NCBI GenBank assembly: GCA_000231825.2
Contig: JH720331.1
Span: 217,441 to 281,440 of the forward strand
Source: Tetrahymena elliotti 4EA
Taxonomy: Eukaryota; Ciliophora; Oligohymenophorea; Hymenostomatida; Tetrahymenidae
Direction: 5' to 3'
Length of the DNA stretch: 64,000 nt
Position 1 is the first letter of the stretch. Each line of letters opens with the position of its first letter. The position numbers and the translations under genes were made by a program. The notes below the pieces were generated by a model. That model saw nothing but the letters and a program-made list of their open reading frames with translations. It was not told the origin of the DNA and searched no databases. This document shows positions 1 to 12,099 of the stretch, piece by piece.

Positions 1-92
1 ATCAAGCAAAAGATATTAATAATATCTAAACAATAAATTTCTAATTAACTTTTTATAGCTTAAAAATCTAAAAATTAAATCAATATTAGTAA

Positions 93-3000
93 ATGAGTTA
101 GCTAGAATAGTAGGAAGATTTAGAATAGTTATTTTAAGGTGAACCGATTGTTATATCTTAGTAACTATTTGAATAAACCAATCATTTAAAGATAGCAAGT
201 ATCCTCAAAGATATATAGTAATTATTTGTTAAATTGATCATTTTGATTAGGCATAGATTCTCAGAAGTTTTGAAATCAAAATTTATAATTCAAATTCTAT
301 AAAAAAGGAAAGAAATAGTTAAAAAGAACAATACTCTTAAGAGCATCTTTAGTCACAATTATGTAGAGTTATTGAATTGTAGTGACCTTTTAATAAATAT
401 TAATGAATACTCCAAGAATATTTCTAAGCTTTCAGAAAAACCAGCAAAATCTTTGCAAAAAATATTTGATTTGAATATGAGTGCTGCTACCTTAGCAAAG
501 GATGGCTCATTCTCTCATTCAGATACTGTTATAAAGCAAAATAAAGACCTCCCTTAATCTAATTTAAAAAATATAAGTGACTCTCTTGACATATTAATAA
601 GCAAGACTAACAAGCTTTACATGAAATATAAATTATTTTCAATTGCTGCAAGACAATCTCTGTCCCTAAAGAGTTTACTTAAAGAAATAAAATAAAGTCT
701 TAGCTCATAAATACCCAATTCAAAAGAAATATATTTGAGTAAATTATTATTATTGAATATATTAAATAAAATATTTACTTTAAGCTTTTACATCAAATAT
801 ATTAAAGTAAAAGTAAATTATAAAAAATAAATTAATTTATAAATCAAACACGTAATTAATTAACGAATTAAAGCCTTTCAAATAAATTAGAGAAATCTTT
901 ATTTTAAGAAAAAAATAAAATTATTTTGATGAAAAACAAAGATGTTTTTTTTATAAAAAAGGATATTTTGGAGATAAAGAAATGCTTATTAATGAAATAT
1001 GTTCTGAAATATTTGAATAAGGAGTAAGGTATATATTATAGCAAAATGAAGAGGTATCATAAATTGAATAAAATGAAGAAATTGAATAATAAAATCAAAA
1101 AACTAGAATATGGATTTATATAGATTAGGTTATAGCAATGTGTTTACTACTGTAGGCATTAAGATCATCAAAAGATGTTAAAATTTTCCTCTCTTCTATA
1201 CCTTCCTTACATGAATTTAATTATCAGCCTTAGTACATTTTTTAGCAAGCAAATAACGAGAGTACAAAAATTAGCTAAGACTAGTTGATTTAGCTTTGTT
1301 TAAAAGAAAGTTTTAATATTATTCAAGAAATAAAACTTAAAAATTTGGAGAAAAGTGCCAATATAGCTAAATTTATGAATTACTTCAGTGATTTTTATGC
1401 TTTAGTTAAATATTTTAATGATCAGCCATTTTATTCAGGATTCATAACACTTTTTGAAGAACTTCAAGCTGGAATTACTGAATCAAGCTATCTTACTTAC
1501 TTTACAACATTTAAAATTATTTAAGACATAATTGAATATTAATCATCAATTCTACCATCGGATGATTCATATAATCTAAAATATCAAAGTGATGTTTTAA
1601 GTATTATTTAAAATATTTATAACCTTTAATTCAATTAGCTAAGTACTATTATTAGAGCCATGCTTATTCATGCTGATGATGAGAATAACAAGTTTTTTAA
1701 TCAGTAATTTTATTCATTTATCTTAAAAAGAATTAATTTTATTATTTATAAAAGTACTTTCTTCTAACGTATGATGTTTGAAGAGAAGAATATTAAAATG
1801 ATTGAGCACATAAAAAATGTTCTGGACTAAATTTACTAAAGCAATTCAAATGTTAATTAGCACTAGTAGTAGCACAAAGACTTAAAAACTATTCTTTATA
1901 CTGTTTGGGAAGATTTTTATTGTGAAGAAATTAAAAAAAGTATTTTAGGGATATAAATTGAAGACATGATTGTCAATTTCAAAAAATAAATTTTAGAAAA
2001 AACTGGATAAAATATAGAATATACTAAATATGGAGATATTAAGTATCAAGAACATCTTCAAAATGAATATGAGCAAGCTAAATTGAAAATTTAAAGATTT
2101 TCAGATAAATTATAAATTATATTTGGTTTTGAAGAGAAGCATGATTCAGCTTATAATCTAGAAATTATGAGAAGCTATTTATATGAAAATGTTAATCTTT
2201 TAGTAGAAAATTATGAAACAAGCTTAGTCTAAATGTGGGAAGAGCAAGAAAGTAGCCCATCTTTTGACTTAATGAAAGTATTTATTATATTCTTGTTCTT
2301 CCACAACTATCTAGTAGAACAGCTTTTATCATCTAAGTAAGTTTTTTTTTTCTAAAATCATTAAAATTGGTTAATCAAAAACCACAAAAATTACAAGAAT
2401 ATTTTGCAAAAATTTTTTTGTGTTTGCTTTGTTTGAAGTTTGTTTAAAAATAAAACTGCAGAATTAATTTTAATTAAAAAAAATTAAATACTTACATGGT
2501 TTTATAATTATTAAAAACTAGGATAAGAGAAGGAGCTTATATTGAGTGGGATGTTGAGAAATTTAACGAAATTCAAATATATATTTAAGATAGAATATAA
2601 TTTATTTCTGATGAAATTATTAAAAAATTATCAGAAGAACATTATATGCTCTCTTATTAAGAGTATTTTATGATATATTTGTATGAATTAGATGAATTCT
2701 TACATAATTTTATAGAAAATGGTGATGTAAAATAACTAGAAATCTGTAAATAGATTGTGTTGAGCATATTCTAAGCTTTAGAAAATGAAGAAAATGGTAC
2801 CATAATCAAAAATTTGACAAATCCAAACAGAATAAGTTAATATGATAATATGAAATTCATAAATATTACTTATATATTAGGAAGTAAATTCTCTCTTTAA
2901 CCTAGAGAGTACTTTGAAAAAGAATAAGAGAAAGAAACAATAGCATAAATATCCAAAATCAGAAAGGAATTCAAAGAAAAGCTAATTCCACTTAACCAAA

Positions 3001-3411
3001 AGCAATAAAACTTTTTATTACTTTAAGAATAATTAGTCTTTATTTAGCCAGATAATCGTGGATAAAAATCATAGTAGCTCCAAACATAAAAAAGCACTGT
3101 TTCTAGCACAGCTAATTCAAATTCAAATGTAAGCTCTTAAAATAACTTATCTACTAGTAGTATTGATCTAAGTAAATAAAAGATTCAGTAAAAAGATTCA
3201 CAAGTTTAACAATAGTAGTAATATACGCAATCAGTAATAAATGCATAATTATAGTAAACAGCTAAAAATTTAGTAGGAGAGGTACTTTTTAAATATTATT
3301 TATCAATTTTGTTTATTTTATTTTTTAAATTAACAGGTATCTAATAAATTTAAAGAGCTCGGATTTAAAGAAACAGCTTCCAGTTTGCTTTCTAAGTTAA
3401 CTAAGAACTGA
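93..3411 (+). CDS. COG1-like conserved oligomeric Golgi subunit
   Basis: Four exons (93-806, 874-2336, 2522-3281, 3337-3411) sum to 3012 nt and encode 1003 residues. The first junction could also use a donor at 813. The ATG at 93 opens the frame and a TGA closes it at 3409. The first ~200 residues match the Vps51/COG1 N-terminal pattern: a charged helix, then LKSIFSHNYVELLNCSDLL (compare the family L-R-x-x-V-G-x-R-Y-R-D-L-L-x-A-A-D), and a further helix with FSIAARQSLSLKSLL. Length is close to animal COG1. The rest is all-helical with a Q/S-rich stretch before the C-terminus. COG1 belongs to the lobe A tether for retrograde intra-Golgi vesicles. The assignment rests on the N-terminal motif and length, so another Vps51-superfamily tether subunit is possible. 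Confidence 0.6.
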
Positions 3412-3969
3412 TACTTCTTTAGATAAAAAGAAAAATATTTTTAAAGAAACATTCTGTAAGAAAAATAAATATTCTTAATTTCCTAAAAAAGCCTTTAAAA
3501 TATAAAAGCCAAAAAACTTTTATAATTTTAAAAACATTATTTATAAACACAGAAATGAATTATTATTTCAATTTTGTTTTAATTGACTTTATTTGTAAAT
3601 TATAATTAAAGTTTTCTTATTCACAATGAATGGAATAATTTGATTTTTTTTATCTGTTTAAAGTTATTTAAAAGTAAAATTACAGTAAAAAAAAATCTAA
3701 AAATAAAAAACATTTTACGAATCAATTAAATTTTTTATTTTAGTATTTTTACTGAATTAAAGGGTATTAAAATATTTTTTGTTTGATTTTTTTGAGTATT
3801 CATTTATATTTATTAAGAATTATCAAAATATTTATTCATATTTTAATGGAAATTTCTTTATGTTTTACTTATTTATTTTCATTGATTCATAGTTAATTTA
3901 ATATACAAACATAATCTTTAGGCTATCTAATCGAGCAAAGTATTTTTTGAATTGTAACAGAGTGTTTTA
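3412..3969. other. intergenic, no gene seen
   Basis: Very AT-rich spacer between two + strand genes, with frequent TGA in all frames. It must contain the COG1-like gene 3' end and the COQ2 promoter, but I see no distinct motif. Confidence 0.7.
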
Positions 3970-5786
3970 ATGATTCTATCTAATCTCATAAAGCAATAAT
4001 CTTTTTTGTTGAAAAAATCAACAAATCTACCATTTTTATAAAGCTTTAACAAGACTCCCTTGCTTACTCATAAAAATAAAAATTGGTTTTCTTCTAATTA
4101 ATTTTAAAATTAAGATTAGATTTAACAAGAAAATTAGATAACTCAACCAGCTCCTCAGCTTCATTGGCTAGAAAAAAACCTACCTGCTAAATACTTACCA
4201 TATGTAAGATTAGGTAGATATGAAAAACCTATAGGATACAAGCTTCTTTTTTGGCCTTGCGTTTGGGGAGCAGCTTTAGGGTAATCTATTTTGAATCCTT
4301 TAGCACGTATAACATTTCAACATTATAATATAATAAGCTCATTTGTAAATATTTTTTAATAGTTGCTCACCTGTTTGGTACTTTTTATTTTGGATCAGCT
4401 GTTATGAGAGCTGCAGGTTGCATAGTAAACGACATGTGGGATCGTGATTTTGATAATAAAGTAAACTGAAAAAATATAAAATAATAGATACATTTTTTGA
4501 GTTTATTAAGATAATCTGAAATATATGTAGATAATCTTAATGAAATATCTTAAATTATTAATGTAGAATTAAAATTATTTAATTTCACTAATTCTAAAAT
4601 TAATATAAACACTTTAGGTAGAAAGAACTAAAGTAAGACCACTTGCTTCAGGAGAATTGACCATGAAATAAGCTTCTATTTTCTTATTCCTTCATTTATG
4701 TGGAGGTTTACTCACCTTAACATAATTAAATTGGTTTTCTATTGCATTAAGTTTTGGCATAGTTCCTATTGCTGCACTTTATCCTCTATTTAAAAGATTT
4801 ACTTACTATCCTTAAGTTGTGTTAGGTAAATAGAATAATTTTCTTAACACTTGATATAAATCCATTATTTTTTAAATAAATTAAAGGTAGTTGCTTCAAT
4901 TGGGGTGTTATGGTAGGCTATGCTGCAGCTGCAGATATGGTTAATTATCACGTTGCCGTTCCTGCTTACTTAGGTAAAGGCTAGAATATTAAAACTAAAA
5001 ATTTGTAAATTTTAAATTATGTAAAATTAATAATTTTCAATATGAAATATTTTTACAAATTAAATGATTTTAGAATAGAAGAAGTTTATTTATCAATAAT
5101 ATCAATGAACATTTAAATGACTATAAATACTTAATTTTTTTATTGAAAACAAAAAAAATATTTTAAAATAATTTGAACATTCCCACAAAAGATTTGGAAA
5201 AGTTTACAGAAAATTTGGAGACTTAAAATCAAGCAATTAAAACATTTCATTTTTCATTACAATTTGAAAGAATAAATTATATAAAACGTTGATATTGTTT
5301 GAAGAATTAATAAACATTTGTATTTTTTTTTCTGAATTTTTCAATTTATATATAGGAGGTGTACTTTGGACATTGATTTATGATACAATTTATGCTCATT
5401 AAGATAAAGTAGATGACATTAAAGTAGGAGTGAAAAGCACTGCTCTTGCTTGGGGAGAAAATACGAAAAATGTTATGTATGGGTTATGGGCTAGTTAACT
5501 TTCTTTATTTTTATATGCTGGTTTATCAGGTGGACTTGGGTTACCTTATTTCCCATGCTGCTTTGCCTCACACCTATACTTGTTTAGACTCATATAAGAC
5601 TTTAACATGGATGACCCAAAAACTTGCTGGAACTTCTTTGTGTTTAACAAAAACTTTGGCTTACTAATGTTTTTATCTATTTTGATTGGAAAAATTTTCC
5701 CTAAGGCTATTGAAGACGAGGATGAAGATGATGAAATTGAAGAAGGAAAATAAGGAAAGAATTAAAATATGGCTCAAAAATAATGA
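3970..5786 (+). CDS. COQ2: 4-hydroxybenzoate polyprenyltransferase COQ2
   Basis: Exons 3970-4306, 4363-4460, 4618-4825, 4887-4973 and 5356-5786 encode 386 residues. The basic, Ser/Thr-rich, acid-poor N-terminus fits mitochondrial import. The UbiA core is clear: RLGRYEKPIGYKLLFWPC, then the first Asp-rich motif NDMWDRDFDNK, RPLASGEL, YPLFKRFTYYPQ, FNWGVMVGYAA, LWTLIYDTIYAHQDKVDD (second Asp-rich motif) and KSTALAWGENTK. These are the Mg-diphosphate and prenyl-binding motifs of the family. The enzyme prenylates 4-hydroxybenzoate in ubiquinone synthesis in the inner mitochondrial membrane. The C-terminus carries an acidic tail (DEDEDDEIEE). The last intron, 382 nt, is long for this genome. Confidence 0.95.
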
Positions 5787-7059
5787 TTAAGAGATGCAAA
5801 TAATAGTAATATTAAAAAATTAAAATAATACAATGTAATGTTATGTATAAATGTTAATACTTCATAGTTTTTCTAGTAATAGTATATTTTTTTTAATAAG
5901 ATTTTCATTACTTTTTTTAAAGCAAGATAGAATAATTCAGGTTATGATAATACAAACAATTTTAAAAGAAATTGGTATCAGTACAGCCTTTTTTTGTTAC
6001 AGAGAAAATTTACTAATTAAAAAACATTTGATTGCTTGCATGCTTTAGAATCAAAATTAAATTAACAAAAACACGTTTATGGGAAATAACAACTCTTTTT
6101 TATTTTGAGAGAAAAACCGTCATGTATTGTTTCATTTCTAGATAATCTAAAAATAGAATTATAAACACAATTAAATCAATGAACAGCTTTTAATCAAAGT
6201 TTATACAAAGCAAAATCACTCAGATTATTTAAATTATTTTGTGAGGAGCTGAAAAAATACATCCAAATTTATTATATTTGTCTTAATATTCGGATGTAAA
6301 TTTTATAATATTAAAAAACCAAATTAGTGGTATTTGTGGTTTTTATAATTTAAAATGATCATCAAAGAGCTTGTTTAAATGAGTGGCTTTTATTCAAATA
6401 ATCAAAAATTTATTGTTTTGTTGTTAGGCAGGTAGGTAATAGATGGTGCTGTAAGTATATTAATATAAATTTAGAAGATTTTTTTAAAAAGCTTTATCCT
6501 TTGCCATACAAAATACCTGTTTTCAATTCTATCAATATCTATGAATATCTGAAGTTTTTAAATATTGCATTAATTTGAATATTTAGGAGACAAAGTTCTT
6601 ACTTATCCTAAGCAAGTTTAAATATATATTCCATGAAGAATATTGATTCCAACTTTGATGCTTTAATTGCAACTTATTTAGTATACTTTTTGAAGTAAAA
6701 ATCAATATGATAGCTAGGAGATCAGAGATGGTTTTGTAAAAACTTTTCTCTTTTACAACTTTTATTTTTTCTGTATGGTGTTAACAAAAGCAAATCGCGT
6801 ACAGCTTTATTTTTCAAATTTTAGAGGAAAATTAAATTAAAATTAAATAAAAGTTAAAAAAGTTTGAGGATCAATGATTATGAAATAAATGAAATCATTA
6901 GGCTTCAAATAAATTTCTTTCTTTAATTTAATGTTATTTTTTTGAATTAGAAAACTCAATTGGCAAATTAATTTTTGTTTGTTAAATTTTGAAGAGAAAG
7001 ATGAATTTTAATAATAAGAAAATCAATATAATCCTCATTGAAAAATCAATCAAAAAGTG

Positions 7060-7240
7060 AAATAAATAAACAAATAAAAAACAAGCAAAAGCAAAACAAA
7101 TAAATCTATCTTTTTATTTATTTGTATGTATGTATGTTTGTTTGATTTTTGAAAGACATACACAATAAAAGAAGTTCTCTCTCTCCAAAAATTAATAAAA
7201 AGTAGTAGTTGGTTGGTTGATTGATTGATATATATAAGTA
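7060..7240. repeat. degenerate tetranucleotide simple-sequence tract
   Basis: Imperfect runs of 4-bp units: AAAC/AAGC and AAAT, then TATT, GTAT (GTATGTATGTAT), TTTG and GGTT/GATT (GGTTGGTTGATTGATTGAT). The unit changes every few copies, so this is a cryptic simple repeat and not a clean microsatellite. Confidence 0.75.
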
Positions 7241-7724
7241 GATAAAATGAAAGAAGAAATTGTACTAAAAATGGTAATTTCATTTTGCGGAATATTTAAT
7301 TAAAAGTAAGTAAAATATAAAAATATTAAGAATTAAATAATTTAACTATAATGAAATACTATTTCCTTTTTGTTTTTATATAATTTAGTAATATAAAGTT
7401 ATTTTTTCAACTTTTCAGATGATGATGATGATTTTATGTGTGAGCGAGTTTTATAACTCTCTTTGTTAACTCACTAATAAGAATCATTTATTTAAATTGA
7501 AGAGTTATTTTATTCGCAATGAAACGATTTACTTATTGTATGCTTCTTTTTTACTAGAAATTTGACATTATTCTAATTATGCCTAAATATCTATTCAATC
7601 AAAACATTCAAAAAAAAATCGATTCTAAAAGTGCTCCCTCTTAAAGCTTAAAAATAGAGAATTAAAAGTTTGTATTATATATTGTTTTAATTTTTTTAAG
7701 AGGAAAGGTTGGAGAGAGTTCTTA

Positions 7725-7860
7725 TGTGTTTGTTTGTTTATTTATTTATTTGCTTGCTTGCTTCTTTTTGTTTGCTTATTTATTTCATTGTGTGATTGAT
7801 TGTTTTTGAGGAGTTAGATAGTGAGTAGATTAAGATAGTTGATAGATAGATAATTTTGTG
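7725..7860. repeat. degenerate tetranucleotide simple-sequence tract
   Basis: Successive runs of TGTT, TTTA/ATTT, GCTT (TTGCTTGCTTGCTTC), TTTG, then GATT and GATA (GTTGATAGATAGATAA). It resembles the tract at 7060-7240 and short runs near 9030-9180, 29,900-30,060 and 51,390. Confidence 0.75.
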
Positions 7861-8272
7861 TTTATTTTAGGTTTCTTAGTCCAATCTACTTTCAAACTAC
7901 AAATACTAAGTACGTACGTAAAGCTATTTATTTACTTTTTGTATTAATAAATATTTACATTCATTTTATTAAGAATTTCCTAATTCTTTTCTTCATCTCT
8001 CATCTCATTCAATACTGATCTGAACATTCCTTTTTGTATTGTTCCTTCTTATATCTTAATATATACAGAAGATAGAAATATGCATAAGAAAAATAATAAC
8101 GAGTGACTGAGTGATAGTGTGGTTGAGAATCAATCAAAAGGTATTTGTTTAGTCTATAAGGATTGCATCTTCTATTCTTTTGATTAGTGTATTTTACTAT
8201 GTCTGTATGTTCAATTGTTTTGTTCATCAATCACTCTCTGCTTTTTTTTCTTTCTTTTTCTAATTTTCGAAG

Positions 8273-8413
8273 ATGGATAATTTTTAGGGAATATCTATCA
8301 GAGGAATGTTACTAACAGATGAAAATAAGCAAATCAAGGTAAAATTTAAGCATTAAATAGTTTTAAAGTAGTTAGGATATCTAATATGGGAGCACTCTTG
8401 CGAATATTCTTGA
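8273..8413 (+). CDS. possible 46-residue small protein
   Basis: An ATG at 8273 opens 46 codons ending in TGA at 8411-8413. The first half (MDNFQGISIRGMLLTDENKQ) has mixed codons typical of coding DNA, unlike the flanking pyrimidine-rich sequence. An alternative 22-nt intron-like segment (GTAAAA...AAATAG) would change the tail, but is shorter than other introns here. It converges on the CX9C gene. No family recognised; it may be a first exon or chance. Confidence 0.25.
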
Positions 8414-8473
8414 AATAGTGTTTTATATTGGTAAGTAAGATTGATAGATAGTAAATTTTTTCAATCAGATAAC

Positions 8474-8884
8474 TCAAATAAGTTAGCTTCCATTAGCACG
8501 ATAAACATCTCTGACAACTTAGTCGAAGAATCTTCTGCAGGTTTGCATGGGCTTAAGTTATTAGAAAGTGCAGTCGAAGAACTTTTAAGCACTGTTAAGA
8601 CCGATTTCAGGGACTTCTTCAATGGTGCTACCGAATTTATCATCAGTCATGCATCTGTAGTGAGCATCAACTAATCTTTTGCAAGGAAGGAAACCCAAAG
8701 AGTGGAATTCAGATGAGGAATCACCAGCAAGTTGGACCATCTTACGTCTGCACTATTCGACACCCTATAAGTAATAGCCACATTCCTTGTTTTTGTTAGC
8801 AACAAAACGAACTTCACCTTCAGAAGGAACGAAGCCCTTGAATTCATCTTCAAATTCAGAATCTTTAACAGGATTTAAGAACAT
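8474..8884 (-). CDS. small CX9C (CHCH-like) protein, probably mitochondrial
   Basis: A single uninterrupted ciliate-code frame of 136 residues runs from the ATG at 8884 to the TGA at 8474. It holds spaced cysteine pairs: CGYYLQGVEQC (CX9C), CKRLVDAHYRC (CX9C) and CTFQQLKPMQTC (CX10C), on predicted helices. Such pairs are the hallmark of coiled-coil-helix proteins oxidised by Mia40 in the mitochondrial intermembrane space, including respiratory-chain subunits and assembly factors. The 22-residue gap between the first two pairs is longer than in classic twin-CX9C proteins. Codons are richer in GAA, GGT, TTC and CTT than in neighbours, suggesting high expression. The function beyond the fold is inference; a ciliate-specific respiratory subunit is plausible. 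Confidence 0.75.
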
Positions 8885-11800
8885 TTCTATTAATGAGATA
8901 AATATCTGTATTTTTTAGATTTATTGTATTTATTATTTCTTTTTTGAATGAAATTGTTTTTAATTTTTTCTTTTAATATTTATTGAGGTTTTATTCAGAT
9001 TCAATTAGTGAAATCTTCATAACAAAATACAAGAAAGAAGGCAAGCAAGCAAAAAATTTATTTATTTAATTAAATACGGGTAAACTAATTTTTAAGCAGT
9101 ACTTTTCTTATTAGGGTTGGGTATCTATCTATTAAGGAGCATATCTTTCCCAAATAAATAAATCAATAAATGAATGAAATTAATTGGTTTTTCTTTATTT
9201 ATTTAAGAGCTCATTGTGTTTTATTTATGGTCTAATCCAATCCTTTTGTGTTAAAATTAATTACCCTTTATTTTTCTATTGAAATGAAATTTTATTTTAT
9301 GACAATAACAAAAAATGTTTAGATATTCTTTTATTCTTCCTTTGATTTGCTTGTTATTTTCTGTGATTTTCTTTAATTTTTTTCAATTCTATTCAATAAA
9401 TTCATGTATGGTAATTTAATGTCAGCTTATTATTTTTACTACTTAATCAATTGGCTAGTGTTTACAATAAGTAATTAGCTAAGTTCTTCACTCAAAGTGT
9501 TGATAATTTAACCAGGTTCTCCTATTAAGTGATAATACTAGAAAGCAAGCAGTAATTGCAAGTGAAATTAATCAACCTATTTCAATAATTTGATCAGTGG
9601 TATTGATTTTTAAGGAAAGGCTGACTACATATATATAATCTTAAGTATTAATTTCAAGCTTGTTACACCAAATTTCAAATGAATCTATAACACTATTGAT
9701 TCTAAAAACAAAAATGAATGCAAAAATTGCTTCATTTTTCATTAAGATAGAAAACATGCCAACTCTATTCCCTAAAAGAAATTTCTAAAATTGATAAACA
9801 GATTTTTTTTCTAATCATACCCTTCTCTCAATTTAACTGTGTAATTATAGGCAGAAATATTTCTTATAATATCGTATTAAATTAAATATTTGTCTCTATA
9901 TAAAACACAATTTGGCTGTCTGATTTTTATATAAAATTTTAGCCTGTATTTTGGATACATAGAAAAATATTAGTGAAGTCTTCTAAGTTCGTTATAATAA
10001 TTGAATTTAACTGATTTGACATATTTAGATATGCATCAGCTTACTTTCTTTATTATTCTTTATTCAGGTGGTAGTCTTCATTTAAAGTAAGCTTCCTTAA
10101 AATTTTGACATTATGACTATAAATATAAGTAAGAATTAATAAGATTATTAACAAATTGACCACCTTTAAAACTTTACTTTTAATCCAATCTAAAGAACAA
10201 ATGTTTGATTGCCTAAATGATTTTAAAAGAATTAACTCTCGAATGAGAAAAATAAAATTACAGAAGTATAAATGTTAATATAAAATTTAATTGTGTTATT
10301 TTCATAAAACTCCTACAAAAGCAAAAGCAGTTATATTCAGTTACTCTTTTACAAAGAAATAGTTGGAGAAAAGTTTTGTTCAATTGAAAAATGTTAACTT
10401 TAATAAATGAATAATTGGCTGTTTGGTAGGAAGCAGCGCTAACAATATTAATAATTACTTAAGAAAAGCAAAAACAAATCGAACCTAAAAAATATTACTG
10501 TTTCAATAAAATTTTATCAATAAATCTTAGTCATATGTGTAATCAAATTTCTTTTATATGTTTGAAGTTAATTTAGTTTTTTAACTTACGTAAATAGATT
10601 TGAGCTAATCCTTGAACACTTGGTTAATTTTTGGATTAACAGAATGTGAATTTATTAATCTCTCTATTTCACATGAATTGTTTATAATTGCAATTCTTGA
10701 ACAAACGGATTTATTTTATAATAAAAAATAAAATAGTCTATCAGATAAATTTAAATATTTTAAATTTGATCAAAAGTTAGAATAAATTATTTTCTAAAAA
10801 TGCTTGTTTATTTTTGATAAGGTTATAATAACTAATGTATAAAATATCGAAATTGATTTCTTATAAATAAAATATAGAAGTAAAAATTAACTGCTTCTAC
10901 CAAATTATCTGATGAATATTTATACCAGCATACTTCCTTCCTTCTATTTAAAAATTTTATTAAGAAAAATTAATTATGTTAAAAAACTAAATTAACTGGT
11001 GAGAATGATATCATGAATAAGTAAAACTTTGATGACTTAATAACACTTAAAGAGTTAATATTAAAAAATCATAAAGAAACTATTTTTCAGATGACCATCA
11101 AATCTAATAGACTAAATGTAAATCTTACCTAAATAGAAATAGAAAATAAAAAAACAAATCGATTTTCCTGAAACATAAAAAGTTAAAAATGGCTCTTTAT
11201 TTTTTAGTGAAAATAATTTAACTTTCATTACTCTCTATGTCTTTGAAATATTCTAAAAATATATTGTAGCTAGTTGTTTCCCTTAAAATTTTTCTGATCC
11301 AACTAAAATAATTAATTTTATACAAACTAAATTAGGATAATCAATCAATCATTATAATATTTATTTAGGTTATAACAAAAAACTAAAATAGCCAAAACAA
11401 AAACAATTGTAAACAAATCATACTATATAGAACTTTTACAAGATTTGTTTTTGATAAAGCATTTATTAAAATTTAAGAATTAATTGGATACTATAAATTC
11501 CCTCTGGTCTAACCATAATAATTTCACTTTAACAATACCAAAATAAATATGTAAATTAAGTTAAGATGATGGATCAATTTACAAGTCATCAATATAAATA
11601 GATTTTGAATTATACCAAATATTTTAATATCCAAAATTAAATTTATATTTATAATTTTATTGAGAAATTTAAAAGATTCTTTAATGTTTTAATCAATTTT
11701 AAATATTTGTCAATTTAGCTGAAATATTTTTTTTCTCAAATTTTAATAATATTATCAAGTTAAAAAAAAAAAAATAAAATTTTTTTGTAAGGAATAATTT

Positions 11801-12099
11801 TTATATTAAGTTAAATAATATTTTTAATCTTAAATAATTAATAAATTAAACAATTTAAATTATTCTTCAATATTTATTTAAACTAGAATACGTTTTTCAT
11901 CAGAATTTTATTTTTTAAAAAAATCAATTTAAAATAATTCTGAAATAAATCTTTTTTTATTAACTAACACTCATTTGAATTTACCTCTATATTTGCAGTT
12001 GTTTTTTATAGATATTTAATATTTAAATTTAAAGGTAAGTAGTGGTTATTATTCTCTACTGCCAAAACTATCAACATTTAGCAGAAACATATCTAAAAA
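8885..12099. other. 3.2 kb AT-rich region, no gene supported
   Basis: I scanned both strands for open ciliate-code frames and found none with protein-like composition. Tetranucleotide runs occur near 9030-9180. The region must hold the promoters of the divergent flanking genes (CX9C gene on -, SPIRAL2-like gene on +). Confidence 0.55.

Larger units (their letters stand above)
5787..8272. other. long AT-rich region with simple-sequence blocks, no gene supported
   Basis: No ciliate-code frame of convincing length was found on either strand. Short standard-code ORFs at 5851-6048, 7050-7283 and 8009-8230 have homopolymer-like composition. The right half carries the degenerate tetranucleotide tracts listed separately. 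Confidence 0.6.

Noticed and set aside
5446..5667. 73-codon standard-code ORF
   Set aside because: It overlaps COQ2 exon 5 in another frame. The COQ2 frame has all family motifs.
8671..8853. Standard-code ORFs at 8441-8674 (+), 8461-8643 (-) and 8671-8853 (-)
   Set aside because: Shadow frames of the CX9C gene, whose ciliate-code frame 8474-8884 has paired cysteines and biased codons.
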